A stretch of DNA of 29,945 nt from a virus, in IMG/VR virus record IMGVR_UViG_3300029319_000111, positions 9,723 to 39,667 of that record; one strand, 5' to 3'. How positions within the stretch are numbered: position 1 is the stretch's first letter; the number at the start of each line of letters is the position of its first letter. Below are positions 17,729-25,505 of this stretch, piece by piece. A model generated the notes under the pieces. That model had not been told where the DNA came from. It made no database searches and saw only the letters and a list, made by a program, of their open reading frames with translations. The translations under genes were made by a program, and so were the position numbers.

Positions 17729-20183
17729 AGTAGTAACCACCACTAGGAGGACTTGGTGGACTTGGTGGACTAGGAGGACTAGGAGGGCTTGGTGGACTGG
17801 GAGGACTTGGTGGACTAGGAGGACTTGGTGGACTAGGAGGACTTGGTGGACTAGCAGGACTTGGTGTAGTCGAATCTGAATTCATACTGCTTGTTGAAGG
17901 TGTAGAAGACGTAGGATTATATGTCATGGAAGGTGAAGAAACAGTTGTATATGAAGTTGTTGATGCAACAACAGATCTTGAACTTCTACTTTCTTGAGGT
18001 GTATCATAAATTATAGAATCACTAGCACTATGTGTTGATCCTGTCATTTTTACTCCATTTGTCATAATATGGAATGCACCGTAATATGGTTCTCCATTTA
18101 CAAACCCAACAATTCCATCACGAGGTGTAACACAATCAATTACTTGTTTGATTTCACCTTGATATTCGGGTCTTGGTTTTATTTGAGCTTTTAATACAGC
18201 ACCTGTCCCTGTAGAAGTTTCTATAGTCATCTCAGGTAACTCAGTAACTAATTCTATGTTTTTAATTTCAGGATTTGGTGGAATTACATTTAATATTCTA
18301 CCTCTTTCATCAAGGAATTTATCATAAACATTTCCTTTATCATCTCTTATGACATCTTCATTTTTATAATTCCTACCTGGATTTGCCACTACAACATGAT
18401 CAACAGTATATTGACCATCATCGTCATCATCACGTTCAATAACAGGATAATTCTCACCAGGAGTCACAACATAAATGTCAACTACTTGTTGATATGTTGG
18501 TGATTCAGGATCGTAGTCAACAACTGCTTCGGCAACAGCACCATAACCCTTATTACAAGTATCTGTAATTTCAATAAATGGTGGAGTAGTATATCCTGAC
18601 CCACCATTTGTCATCTCTATACCAATCAAACTTCCTGTTTGTTCTGCGAATGTATCTCCAACAATCGCTCCGATAATTGGAGCAGCTGATGCACCTTCTC
18701 CTCCACCACCAAAAATATTTACTTTGATTCCATTACAATTTAAAGGTGGTCCTGTATAACAATCACTTAGTTGACTGCTAAAACCAGGTGTGCTAACATC
18801 AGGTCTCATAAAGTCAAATATACCAAGATTACCTAAAATACCACCAGGACTTGCTGCTGCTTCTTCTAACTCTTGAGCAGCGTTTGCTACATCTAAAATT
18901 CTCTCAGCTATATTTTCTAAATTTATATTTTTAGGACCTGCTCCTATAATCCATCCATTTGTTTTTGATCCTAAATTAGTATCAGGTAAATCACAATTAA
19001 AAGCATTTGCTAAACCTAATAAACCCTCTGCTTTTGATCTTAAAATATCTACTAAATTACCATTAAATATTTTTGAAACTCCTTTCATGAGTCCTCCAAG
19101 CTGATTGTTAATACCGTTTATGATATCATTAAATATAGCTCCGACAAATTGATCACCAATACAATCAGTAAAATTTTTTACATTATCTAAAAAACTAACT
19201 AGAATATTACGAATAGATCCAAGTAGATTATCTGTAATAGCTTTTACAGCACATGGTAAGAAATTTTGTATTGCCTTTAGTGGACCGACCATCGCAACTT
19301 GAGCAGCATTTCCTGCTTTTTTTGCTATTGCAGTATTTTGAGTCGCTAATAAAATTTTACCATATACATCCTTATAAAGATCATGCATGCCTTGATTTAG
19401 TTGCGGTGCTAGATCTGAATATGTTTTATTAAGTATACTAGAAGATAAACCTTGAGATATTCCCGAAATTTTACCACTCATGTTACTTATTATTGCATTT
19501 TTTTGTGCAGGAGTTGCATTTTGATAATCTTTTATTCCATTTGATAATTCATTCTTTATCTTTGAAGTGGGTGAATTAGGATTATTTCCAGCAAAGTTAA
19601 CTGTTTTTCCAATCGCAGAACTTGCTGATACTTCAGGAAGTCCAGTTTTTTGTGATATTTCTTCTGCTAAATTTTGATCTACTTGTCTAGGTGATCTTTG
19701 AGAAAATTTACCTGATTGATCTCCACCCTCACCTTTGATCATATAATCACTTGCTTTAATTTTACTGGTATATCCTGTAAATGGCATGAAGGGAGATGTA
19801 TATTCTTCATCGCCACCATATGCTGGATTACCAGGTTTTGCAAATATTCCCATGACAACAGGAAGTTGTGCATCATCACCATCAAGGAAAAATCCCATGA
19901 CTGTATCACCTGGTGAAACTCGCACAGATTTACCACGATTCGCCTTTCCTGATCCACCTTGTGGAGATAATAAAATTTGTGCCCAAGGTAGATTTTCATT
20001 TGGTAATTCAGTTATATCAGCAGGATGATAACCATATATACGAACCTTAACCCTTGTTCCCCAAGCATCACCAATTTCTTGTATTTGATTAGATTGAGCA
20101 TCCTCTGGTGCTACTTGTCCTATCCACCATCTGAATCCATCTTTACCTAAAAAATTAGTTTTTAATAAATTATTTTCAATCAT
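17727..20183 (-). CDS. 5: Baseplate hub protein, gp5-like OB-fold, no lysozyme seen
   Basis: An 818-residue protein. Residues 1-135 match the gp5 OB-fold domain: FRWWIGQVAPEDA, then GTRVKVRIYGYHP, NLPWAQILLSP, GDTVMGFFLDGDDAQLPVVMG. T4 gp5 next has a lysozyme; here residues about 190-410 are helical (SNMSGKISGISQGLSSSI and similar), and I see no lysozyme catalytic pattern. Residues about 525-620 hold 'NGGSGYTTPPFIEI' and 'NPGRNYKNEDVI' beta units and an acidic ERDDDDDG loop. The C-terminus (about 779-814) is twelve PPS repeats ending GGYY. The protein would trimerise beneath gp27 and carry the spike encoded by the next gene. Its start overlaps the gp27-like stop (ATGA). T4 equivalence is firm for the OB domain only. 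Confidence 0.8.
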   Translation of the reverse strand: MIENNLLKTNFLGKDGFRWWIGQVAPEDAQSNQIQEIGDAWGTRVKVRIYGYHPADITELPNENLPWAQILLSPQGGSGKANRGKSVRVSPGDTVMGFFLDGDDAQLPVVMGIFAKPGNPAYGGDEEYTSPFMPFTGYTSKIKASDYMIKGEGGDQSGKFSQRSPRQVDQNLAEEISQKTGLPEVSASSAIGKTVNFAGNNPNSPTSKIKNELSNGIKDYQNATPAQKNAIISNMSGKISGISQGLSSSILNKTYSDLAPQLNQGMHDLYKDVYGKILLATQNTAIAKKAGNAAQVAMVGPLKAIQNFLPCAVKAITDNLLGSIRNILVSFLDNVKNFTDCIGDQFVGAIFNDIINGINNQLGGLMKGVSKIFNGNLVDILRSKAEGLLGLANAFNCDLPDTNLGSKTNGWIIGAGPKNINLENIAERILDVANAAQELEEAAASPGGILGNLGIFDFMRPDVSTPGFSSQLSDCYTGPPLNCNGIKVNIFGGGGEGASAAPIIGAIVGDTFAEQTGSLIGIEMTNGGSGYTTPPFIEITDTCNKGYGAVAEAVVDYDPESPTYQQVVDIYVVTPGENYPVIERDDDDDGQYTVDHVVVANPGRNYKNEDVIRDDKGNVYDKFLDERGRILNVIPPNPEIKNIELVTELPEMTIETSTGTGAVLKAQIKPRPEYQGEIKQVIDCVTPRDGIVGFVNGEPYYGAFHIMTNGVKMTGSTHSASDSIIYDTPQESRSSRSVVASTTSYTTVSSPSMTYNPTSSTPSTSSMNSDSTTPSPASPPSPPSPPSPPSPPSPPSPPSPPSPPSPPSPPSPPSGGYY
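17742..17849 (-). repeat. 9-bp tandem repeat encoding (Pro-Pro-Ser)12
   Basis: Twelve 9-base units with third-position variation (act-agg-agg, act-tgg-tgg, gct-tgg-tgg and act-ggg-agg on the plus strand) encode the Pro-Pro-Ser tail of the gp5-like protein. Synonymous variation shows that the peptide, not only the DNA, has been kept. Length variation by slippage is likely. Confidence 0.9.
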
Positions 20184-21514
20184 TTTCTTCCGTATGAATC
20201 TCTTACTAACTTTAGTTGAGAGTATGAACCCTTAGAATCAAAGTAATGAGCTAACTCCTTTATCATATATAGACCACTTGTCTCTGGATCAGATGTTTTT
20301 CTTTTAGTGGTTGAAAGTTGAGGGAATTCACATCTTATAATTGATCCTGCGTTTAGATTAGTATTCAGAGGAATTTGTGCTTCTACTACTTGAGTGAAAA
20401 TTTGATTATATCTCATCATCGCTTGAGCATGAATTTTTTCTGGATCTGCATTTCTTTCAACTGAACTATCCCATCCAGTATTTACAGCATCTTTTTCTAC
20501 TGTTCCAATATCCAACATACCTACAAATATTCTGCTCGGTAAATCTCCAAGTGTTTTATCACTATTTTGATCAATTTTTGGTAATTGTATTTCCTGATCT
20601 CCTAAATTATTCGCTTTCCCTTGATAATTATCAGATGTAAAAACTGATATTGATGGTTTGAATGATACAGGATTAATATAATATCTTTGACTACTATAAG
20701 CACCTCTTTCAAGTTTACCTATTAAATCCTGATTTCTATTAATAGCATATTTTGTTATTTTAAAATCTTTATCAGGATCATCTGAGGAAATAACGCCTGG
20801 TGTAAATTTAAAATCTTTCTCATAGGGATCCTGTTCCATTAATTTATCTATTGATTTAAAATTAAATCCACCTTTAGTTTCATAAAAAACAAAACCAGCT
20901 GTAGAGTCCTCGCTTGGTTTTGCACTACCAGAAACTGACTTAGATGCCAACCATGTCAAAATTGTAAATGGTTTTTTCATGTTACCTAAGAATCCATATG
21001 GATTTTGAGTTTCATCAATATCACTGGATTTAGCAGTTCTTAAATAATTTTTGAGTATATCAGAAACAGAATCAGAAATTTTTTGTGACGTTGGAAATTT
21101 TTTACCAACTCTCATCGTTTCATTAGTTATTGCCTCTCTCGACACTAAATTTAAAGTAAATGATTCAGTTCCCTCATCAATTAATACATTAGTCACAGAT
21201 GCAACATAGAAATAATTTTCCACACTTTCACTAAAATCCAAACCTTTATTAATACTTGAATTACCTGCCACCTTAATTATAAGTCTCTCTCCACCACGAA
21301 GTGGAAGTCCATTATAAACTGATTGTAATACTCCATCTTTTCCTTTTATTGACCCTCCAGTATTTGTAACTATTACTCTTGCAGTTAAATATGGTGAAAA
21401 TATGTTCTCAAAATAAGTGAACGCAATCACACCACTTGATATATCAACAGTTTTTGATTGATCTGCCGATTCAATAATAAATTTTTCGTAAATTGATTTG
21501 TTTATTGCTGCCAT
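20180..21514 (-). CDS. 27: Baseplate hub protein, gp27-like
   Basis: A 444-residue protein (T4 gp27 is 391). It begins MAAINKSIYEKFIIESADQSK and has paired beta-barrel-like segments (DISSGVIAFTYFENIFSPYL, then ESFTLNLVSREAITNETMRV), as in the hub domains of gp27 and gpD-type proteins. A helical middle (SDSVSDILKNYLRT) and a final small barrel follow (GSIIRCEFPQLST, then GLYMIKELAHYF). The gp27 trimer forms the ring between the tail tube and the gp5 spike and is the adaptor from six-fold to three-fold symmetry. It is followed at once by the gp5-like gene with an ATGA overlap and preceded by tape-measure-like genes with a TAATG overlap, which fits the role. Assignment is by pattern and gene order. 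Confidence 0.78.
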   Translation of the reverse strand: MAAINKSIYEKFIIESADQSKTVDISSGVIAFTYFENIFSPYLTARVIVTNTGGSIKGKDGVLQSVYNGLPLRGGERLIIKVAGNSSINKGLDFSESVENYFYVASVTNVLIDEGTESFTLNLVSREAITNETMRVGKKFPTSQKISDSVSDILKNYLRTAKSSDIDETQNPYGFLGNMKKPFTILTWLASKSVSGSAKPSEDSTAGFVFYETKGGFNFKSIDKLMEQDPYEKDFKFTPGVISSDDPDKDFKITKYAINRNQDLIGKLERGAYSSQRYYINPVSFKPSISVFTSDNYQGKANNLGDQEIQLPKIDQNSDKTLGDLPSRIFVGMLDIGTVEKDAVNTGWDSSVERNADPEKIHAQAMMRYNQIFTQVVEAQIPLNTNLNAGSIIRCEFPQLSTTKRKTSDPETSGLYMIKELAHYFDSKGSYSQLKLVRDSYGRK

Positions 21515-22884
21515 TATGTGTTAAGAACTACTGATTGTATTTTTTTAACGACCCTTTTTTCATTATCAATATTAAATTCACCAAGGTTATTCAGTCCTTT
21601 ACTACCACCACCATTACTTACGTTCATAGATGGTGTGTTCACAGCGACTGCCTTTTCCATAATAACAATTTTATTACGATTAGATCTTGATTTTTGCATA
21701 TTAATTCTTTGTCTTCTTCTGGGGGTTACTTTTTTCTCCACTTCTGGTTCTTGTGATAAAGTTACTAAGTTTTTTATTTTTGATAATCCAGAATTTACAT
21801 TAGAACTATTATCTTTTTTATCTTCTGTTTCTACATTTAATTTGTCAGTTTGTTGTCTAGCTTCATTTCCAAAGAAAGACTGTGAAAAATTTTTAATAGA
21901 TGATAAAAATTTATTATCATCCTTTTTATTTTCCTCTTGTTGTTCATTTTCTAAATTTTTACTATCAATAGTCTCTCCTTTTTCTCTTGATTGATTAGAT
22001 TTTATTTGATTCAACTCTCTTTCATTTCCTATACCTTTTATAATTTCTTCATCAGCATTACCACTAAGTTTTGTTGTTGTGGGTCTGACTTGAAATGCTT
22101 TTGATTCATCATCTAAATCTGTAACCTCATCTTGCCTCTTTTTAGCAGCAGATCTACCCCTCTGTTGATTAGTATCATCTTTTTCCTCCTTTTTATCATC
22201 ACCAACCAATCCGTCTATATCATAGTCGCCATCAACAGTTTGAAGTCCAACAGCAATTCCTCCTGTGCTACCTACTTTTCCAATGTCTATTAAATCTCTG
22301 TTTAATCTTCTTAAATTTATATCAGCAGATTCAAGTTGCTCTGTATTTTTTGATCTCAAAGCAAATAAATCAACTTTTGGAAGTTTTGAAAACGCTTCAG
22401 CAATTCCTCTACCAAATCCTACAATAAAATCCTTTATACCGCCAATATACCCTGTTAGCACACCAATAGTTTTTCTAATAATGTTTATCAATCCACTGAG
22501 TGATTCTAGAATTTTGGGTAAATTAGTTACAAACCATCCTATTAATATTATTCCAAAGAAATCAAGTATTCTTCCAAGAAATCCTTTTGTACTTCTTGTC
22601 ACTACATTTCCCTGTTTTTTTGTAACACCAGATACAGTCGAGGATTCAAGTTCATCCTCTCTCTGCTTTCTTCTTACATTTTCTCTTCTTTTTCTAAAAA
22701 ATTCATTATCCTTGCCAATCAGCGTTCGTTTAAAGTTATTACTCTCTCTTGTTTGTTTTATGATATTTGAGGCTATATCTCTTGATTTTGATAATCCCTT
22801 TGTAAAACTAGTGACTGAATCTTTAATCGAATTAATACTAATCGATGATTTAAGTAATGAATTTCTTCTTGATCTAATAGACAT
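21514..22884 (-). CDS. Tape-measure-like / hub-associated protein 2
   Basis: A 456-residue, highly charged protein. The N-terminal third is helical and basic (FFRKRRENVRRKQREDELES). A hydrophobic segment at 100-121 (KGFLGRILDFFGIILIGWFV) is followed by more hydrophobic, Gly-rich helices to about 165. The rest is polar, Lys/Glu/Asn/Gln-rich and probably extended. Length, composition and position, next to the gp27-like gene, suit a tape-measure or hub-core protein in the place of T4 gp28/gp29. It resembles the protein encoded just upstream around the hydrophobic segment, so the pair may be tandem paralogues. The start overlaps the preceding stop (TAATG). The function is inferred from context, and I cannot say which of the two sets tail length. 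Confidence 0.6.
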   Translation of the reverse strand: MSIRSRRNSLLKSSISINSIKDSVTSFTKGLSKSRDIASNIIKQTRESNNFKRTLIGKDNEFFRKRRENVRRKQREDELESSTVSGVTKKQGNVVTRSTKGFLGRILDFFGIILIGWFVTNLPKILESLSGLINIIRKTIGVLTGYIGGIKDFIVGFGRGIAEAFSKLPKVDLFALRSKNTEQLESADINLRRLNRDLIDIGKVGSTGGIAVGLQTVDGDYDIDGLVGDDKKEEKDDTNQQRGRSAAKKRQDEVTDLDDESKAFQVRPTTTKLSGNADEEIIKGIGNERELNQIKSNQSREKGETIDSKNLENEQQEENKKDDNKFLSSIKNFSQSFFGNEARQQTDKLNVETEDKKDNSSNVNSGLSKIKNLVTLSQEPEVEKKVTPRRRQRINMQKSRSNRNKIVIMEKAVAVNTPSMNVSNGGGSKGLNNLGEFNIDNEKRVVKKIQSVVLNT

Positions 22885-24569
22885 TATACCACCACGTTAA
22901 ACAATGACTCTGTAAGAGCGATAGATGAATTAGCAAAATCTGATGTAGGTATGGTTGGTAAAGAATCACTTGGTGATGAAGAACTCGTTCCACCTGTAGC
23001 AGCAGTTGCAGGAACACCATTATTAGCACTTGCCATAGGAATATAACTTATTTCAGGAGATTGATCCATATTGGATACAGCACTCGCTATGTTCAGTTCT
23101 TTTTTAACATTTATAGGTGTTACGTTCTCAGATGAAGAAAAACTAGTTCGAGTTGGTCTTACTCTTGATACCTGTGCATCTGAATTAGAAACTTCTTCAC
23201 TTTCTACTCTTGTATCATTTGTTTGTCCTTCATTTTGCTTTTTTCTTAAACCCGATACTGTATCACCAATATATTCACCACTTATTGCACCAAAAATTGA
23301 TAGAATAGATAATCCAACGACTCCTGCAACTGATGAAGCGGGTTCGGGAATAACAGCCATACCAACTAAAAATGGTATAAGTCCCCCAAGCGTTTTTCCA
23401 CCTGCACCTAAAGCAGCTTCTTTTTTAGTTTGATCTGGTTTTCCATCACCATCTCTATCCGATCTCCTTTCAAGGAAATTACCGACTCCAAATCCAATTT
23501 CAATTAAAGATCCTATGACTGGTATATTTCTTAAAAATCCTTTTGCTCCTTCTTTTGCAACTGTTTTAGAACCTGCTTTTGCAACATCATCAACTGCACC
23601 TGTTATAATTTTTTTACCAGTGACTGATTGTATAAATTTTGTTATTTTATCAGCAAAAAATCCTGGAGCCAGAGCAAGTGGCCCAAGCACAGCTGCTCCT
23701 GCACCCTTTAAAATTTTACCAGGTGCATTCTTAACAAAATTACCAAATTGTTTACTAACTAATTTGGTAAAATTAGCAAGATTTCTTGCAACAAATCTAA
23801 AAGCAGCCTTAAATGGTGCTGCTATTAGACCTGAAAAAGCAAGTTTTAGTCCCAGTCCTGACAGTCTTCCAACAGTGCTGACTATTTTTCCGACACCTAT
23901 TGTTAAACCTAAACCTATGCCACCTAATATTGCTAAATCAGTAAGGAATTTATTTCTAAATTCTTTTAATGCATCAATATTATCTCCTGATGATAATCTT
24001 AAAAATGTAAGAGTTTTATCTACTAACCATCCTCCAGCGAGAATGAGTAAAAAATCAGTTAACCTAGATAAAATTCCTTTAGCAAAAGTTGACACTCTGC
24101 GAACAGGAGTTAGTAATGCATTTTGTACTTTTTTCTCTAATTCAGATTCTTTTCCTTCACGAAGTCCTTGCTCAGCTAATATTGCATCTCTTCTTCTTTT
24201 TTCATTTTCACGATTTCTATCTAATTCATCACTTATTTGTAAATTATCTTTTATAACGGTTAACGATGTATTTAATCCTCTTACTTGATCTGCAATATTA
24301 TCTAATTGACTTGATACTGTGCTTAATGTTAATGAATTTTTATTTAATAAACTAGTTGTTTGAGGATCTGGTTGTGGAGGTGGAGGTGGAACAGGACGAC
24401 CTACAAAAACACTAGGATTTATTTGAGGAGCAACAGGACGGCCTGTAAAAACACTAGGATTTATTTGAGGAGCAACAGGACGGCCTGTGAAGATACTAGG
24501 AGAAAAACTTCTTCTAATTCCCCTTATGCCCCCTGCTATTGGCGATGATAAATTTTGTTCCTCATCCAT
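22884..24569 (-). CDS. Probable tape-measure protein (gp29-position)
   Basis: A 561-residue protein (T4 gp29, the tail-length ruler, is 590). Residues 25-66 are three copies of a 14-residue Pro-rich unit (SVFTGRPVAPQINP). Residues 72-155 are a long charged coiled-coil-like helix. From 164 (KGILSRLTDFLLILAGGWLV) to about 430 it is mostly hydrophobic, Gly/Ala-rich helices, as in many tape-measure proteins whose segments may enter the host membrane during DNA delivery. The C-terminal 120 residues are Ser/Thr/Asn-rich. A SDRDGDGKPDQTK loop near 370 looks like a calcium-binding DxDGDG motif. It lies directly downstream of the gp26/gp51-like pair, where tailed phages place the tape measure after its chaperones. 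The start overlaps the gp51-like stop region by 8 bases. Confidence 0.65.
   Translation of the reverse strand: MDEEQNLSSPIAGGIRGIRRSFSPSIFTGRPVAPQINPSVFTGRPVAPQINPSVFVGRPVPPPPPQPDPQTTSLLNKNSLTLSTVSSQLDNIADQVRGLNTSLTVIKDNLQISDELDRNRENEKRRRDAILAEQGLREGKESELEKKVQNALLTPVRRVSTFAKGILSRLTDFLLILAGGWLVDKTLTFLRLSSGDNIDALKEFRNKFLTDLAILGGIGLGLTIGVGKIVSTVGRLSGLGLKLAFSGLIAAPFKAAFRFVARNLANFTKLVSKQFGNFVKNAPGKILKGAGAAVLGPLALAPGFFADKITKFIQSVTGKKIITGAVDDVAKAGSKTVAKEGAKGFLRNIPVIGSLIEIGFGVGNFLERRSDRDGDGKPDQTKKEAALGAGGKTLGGLIPFLVGMAVIPEPASSVAGVVGLSILSIFGAISGEYIGDTVSGLRKKQNEGQTNDTRVESEEVSNSDAQVSRVRPTRTSFSSSENVTPINVKKELNIASAVSNMDQSPEISYIPMASANNGVPATAATGGTSSSSPSDSLPTIPTSDFANSSIALTESLFNVVV
24372..24497 (-). repeat. 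Three 42-bp tandem repeats in tape-measure gene
   Basis: Three successive 42-base units encode S(I/V)F(T/V)GRPV(A/P)P..., a 14-residue Pro-rich repeat near the N-terminus of the 561-residue protein. The first two copies are nearly identical at DNA level; the third has drifted into a PPPPPQ run. This suggests recent tandem duplication of a short linker or binding motif. Confidence 0.85.
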
Positions 24570-24741
24570 TCTTTTCTTGTTGTGCTTTTAAATTTTCCTC
24601 TTCAATATATTGTTGTAAGAGTGAAACATATATTTCTCTCTCCCAAGGAATCATGTTTTCAAGTTCAGTTAAGCTATATTTATGGTGCTGCATCAGAGCA
24701 AAATTTAACTTATAGTATGACACAAGATCTTCATGTGCCAT
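24562..24741 (-). CDS. 51: gp51-like small hub / tail-assembly chaperone domain
   Basis: A 59-residue frame, MAHEDLVSYYKLNFALMQHH then KYSLTELENMIPWEREIYVS, ending in a charged helix (EEENLKAQQEKNG). The motif EL..M.PWERE.Y...L is typical of the small protein encoded between gp26 and the tape-measure region in T4-like phages, often labelled gp51; T4 gp51 itself is much longer, so the symbol is tentative. The ATG is 2 bases beyond the gp26 stop and lies inside a hairpin, with no clear ribosome site. It is in the -1 frame relative to gp26, so it is probably translated mainly as the C-terminal part of a frameshift fusion (about 300 residues). Its stop overlaps the start of the 561-residue gene by 8 bases. 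Confidence 0.72.
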   Translation of the reverse strand: MAHEDLVSYYKLNFALMQHHKYSLTELENMIPWEREIYVSLLQQYIEEENLKAQQEKNG

Positions 24742-24756
24742 ACTTATCCGAAAAAA
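24714..24756 (-). promoter_or_regulatory. Programmed -1 frameshift site, gp26 to gp51-like
   Basis: On the minus strand the heptamer T TTT TTC (24756-24750) lies in the correct phase (agT TTT TTC), two codons before the gp26 stop. After a 5-base spacer a hairpin follows: 5' arm 24744-24734, 9-base loop, 3' arm 24724-24714, giving 11 pairs with one G-U. Slipping back one base reads F-F-R-I-S and then enters the gp51-like frame exactly at its ATG, giving a fusion of about 300 residues. All three standard elements of a -1 frameshift site are present. Lambda gpG/gpGT and most long-tailed phages use the same arrangement upstream of the tape-measure gene. Confidence 0.78.
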
Positions 24757-25463
24757 CTCTGCAGCCCCTCTAATTTAATCTCACTTTCAACATTTGTATT
24801 TGGATTGGTAACTTTCACAAGGTGTGATAACTTAGGCATTGTTGTAAAGAAATTTTCAACCTTTTTAAATTGACTAGAATTAAGTGATTCAACAAAATCA
24901 GATAATTCTTTCTTCGTACAATCCTGATGTGACCATGATTCTTCTTCAGAATATACTTGATCTATACAAGAAGAAATTAAATCAAAAGTATCATCCACAT
25001 TCATATCATTCATATTATCAAAATTATTCTTGATAAATTCATCTAAAGATGGATACTTCATTCTTAACGTATACGTTTCATCTAATTTTATGTCTATTGA
25101 ATGATTTTCATCGGTTTGCACTTTTATATCATCAATGTTAATAGACATTGGAACCTGTGTTTTTCCATCATCTGGGCATGTTACCATGACCTCTATATGT
25201 TCACCCACAGATTTACCACGAATATTCAGAAACAAATACTCAATATCAAATGTTGATAATTTTTCAACTTTAGTTCCTTTTGTCATTATACATTTTGACA
25301 GAACATCTTTGACTGCTCTGGCAATTTGTTTCACATCCTGTGACTCCATCGCTATAATTAAAATTTTCTCCTCTTTTACTAAAAAGGGTCTGTATTTTAT
25401 TTTTCGATTAGACGATGGTAAAGTCAACTCATAAGTCGGAGTTGAAATGGTTGGTAAAGGCAT
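24744..25463 (-). CDS. 26: Baseplate hub subunit gp26-like
   Basis: A 239-residue protein (T4 gp26 is 208). It begins MPLPTISTPTYELTLPSSNR, then KIKYRPFLVKEEKILIIAM, then DVKQIARAVKDVLSKCI, the conserved opening of the T4 gp26-type baseplate family. It continues with FDIEYLFLNIRGKSVGE and a Cys-Pro-Asp-Asp-Gly turn (VTCPDDGKTQVP). In T4 it is needed to build the central hub. The C-terminal codons carry a slippery heptamer, so two products are expected: gp26 and a longer gp26-gp51-like fusion. This would make it a counterpart of lambda gpG, a tail-assembly chaperone. A perfect TATAAATA late promoter lies 25 bases upstream of the ATG. It starts the minus-strand hub operon that runs to 12360 and beyond. 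Confidence 0.85.
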   Translation of the reverse strand: MPLPTISTPTYELTLPSSNRKIKYRPFLVKEEKILIIAMESQDVKQIARAVKDVLSKCIMTKGTKVEKLSTFDIEYLFLNIRGKSVGEHIEVMVTCPDDGKTQVPMSINIDDIKVQTDENHSIDIKLDETYTLRMKYPSLDEFIKNNFDNMNDMNVDDTFDLISSCIDQVYSEEESWSHQDCTKKELSDFVESLNSSQFKKVENFFTTMPKLSHLVKVTNPNTNVESEIKLEGLQSFFG

Positions 25464-25488
25464 AATATTCTAAGCACTTCAGTGTGAC

Positions 25489-25496
25489 TATTTATA
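25489..25496 (-). promoter_or_regulatory. T4-type late promoter TATAAATA (gp26)
   Basis: An exact TATAAATA on the minus strand in the 42-base gap between the gp54 stop and the gp26 start, 25 bases before the ATG. It is well placed to drive the long hub/tape-measure operon. Confidence 0.7.
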
Positions 25497-25505
25497 GCAG
25501 TTTCT

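Noticed and set aside
17742-17849. Short repeats considered as a CRISPR array
   Set aside because: The units are contiguous 9-mers in frame with no spacers and encode Pro-Pro-Ser. The collagen repeats likewise are coding.
17727-20183. Tail lysozyme expected in a gp5 homologue
   Set aside because: I looked for the T4 lysozyme-type catalytic segments after the OB domain and found helical sequence instead, so no enzymatic call is made.
21518-24288. Open frames on the plus strand (about 120-257 codons) opposite the tape-measure-like genes
   Set aside because: Antisense to long minus-strand frames with clear coupling (TAATG overlaps). The products are Ser/Phe/Pro-rich with no recognisable domain, as expected for mirror frames of Lys/Glu/Gly-rich genes.
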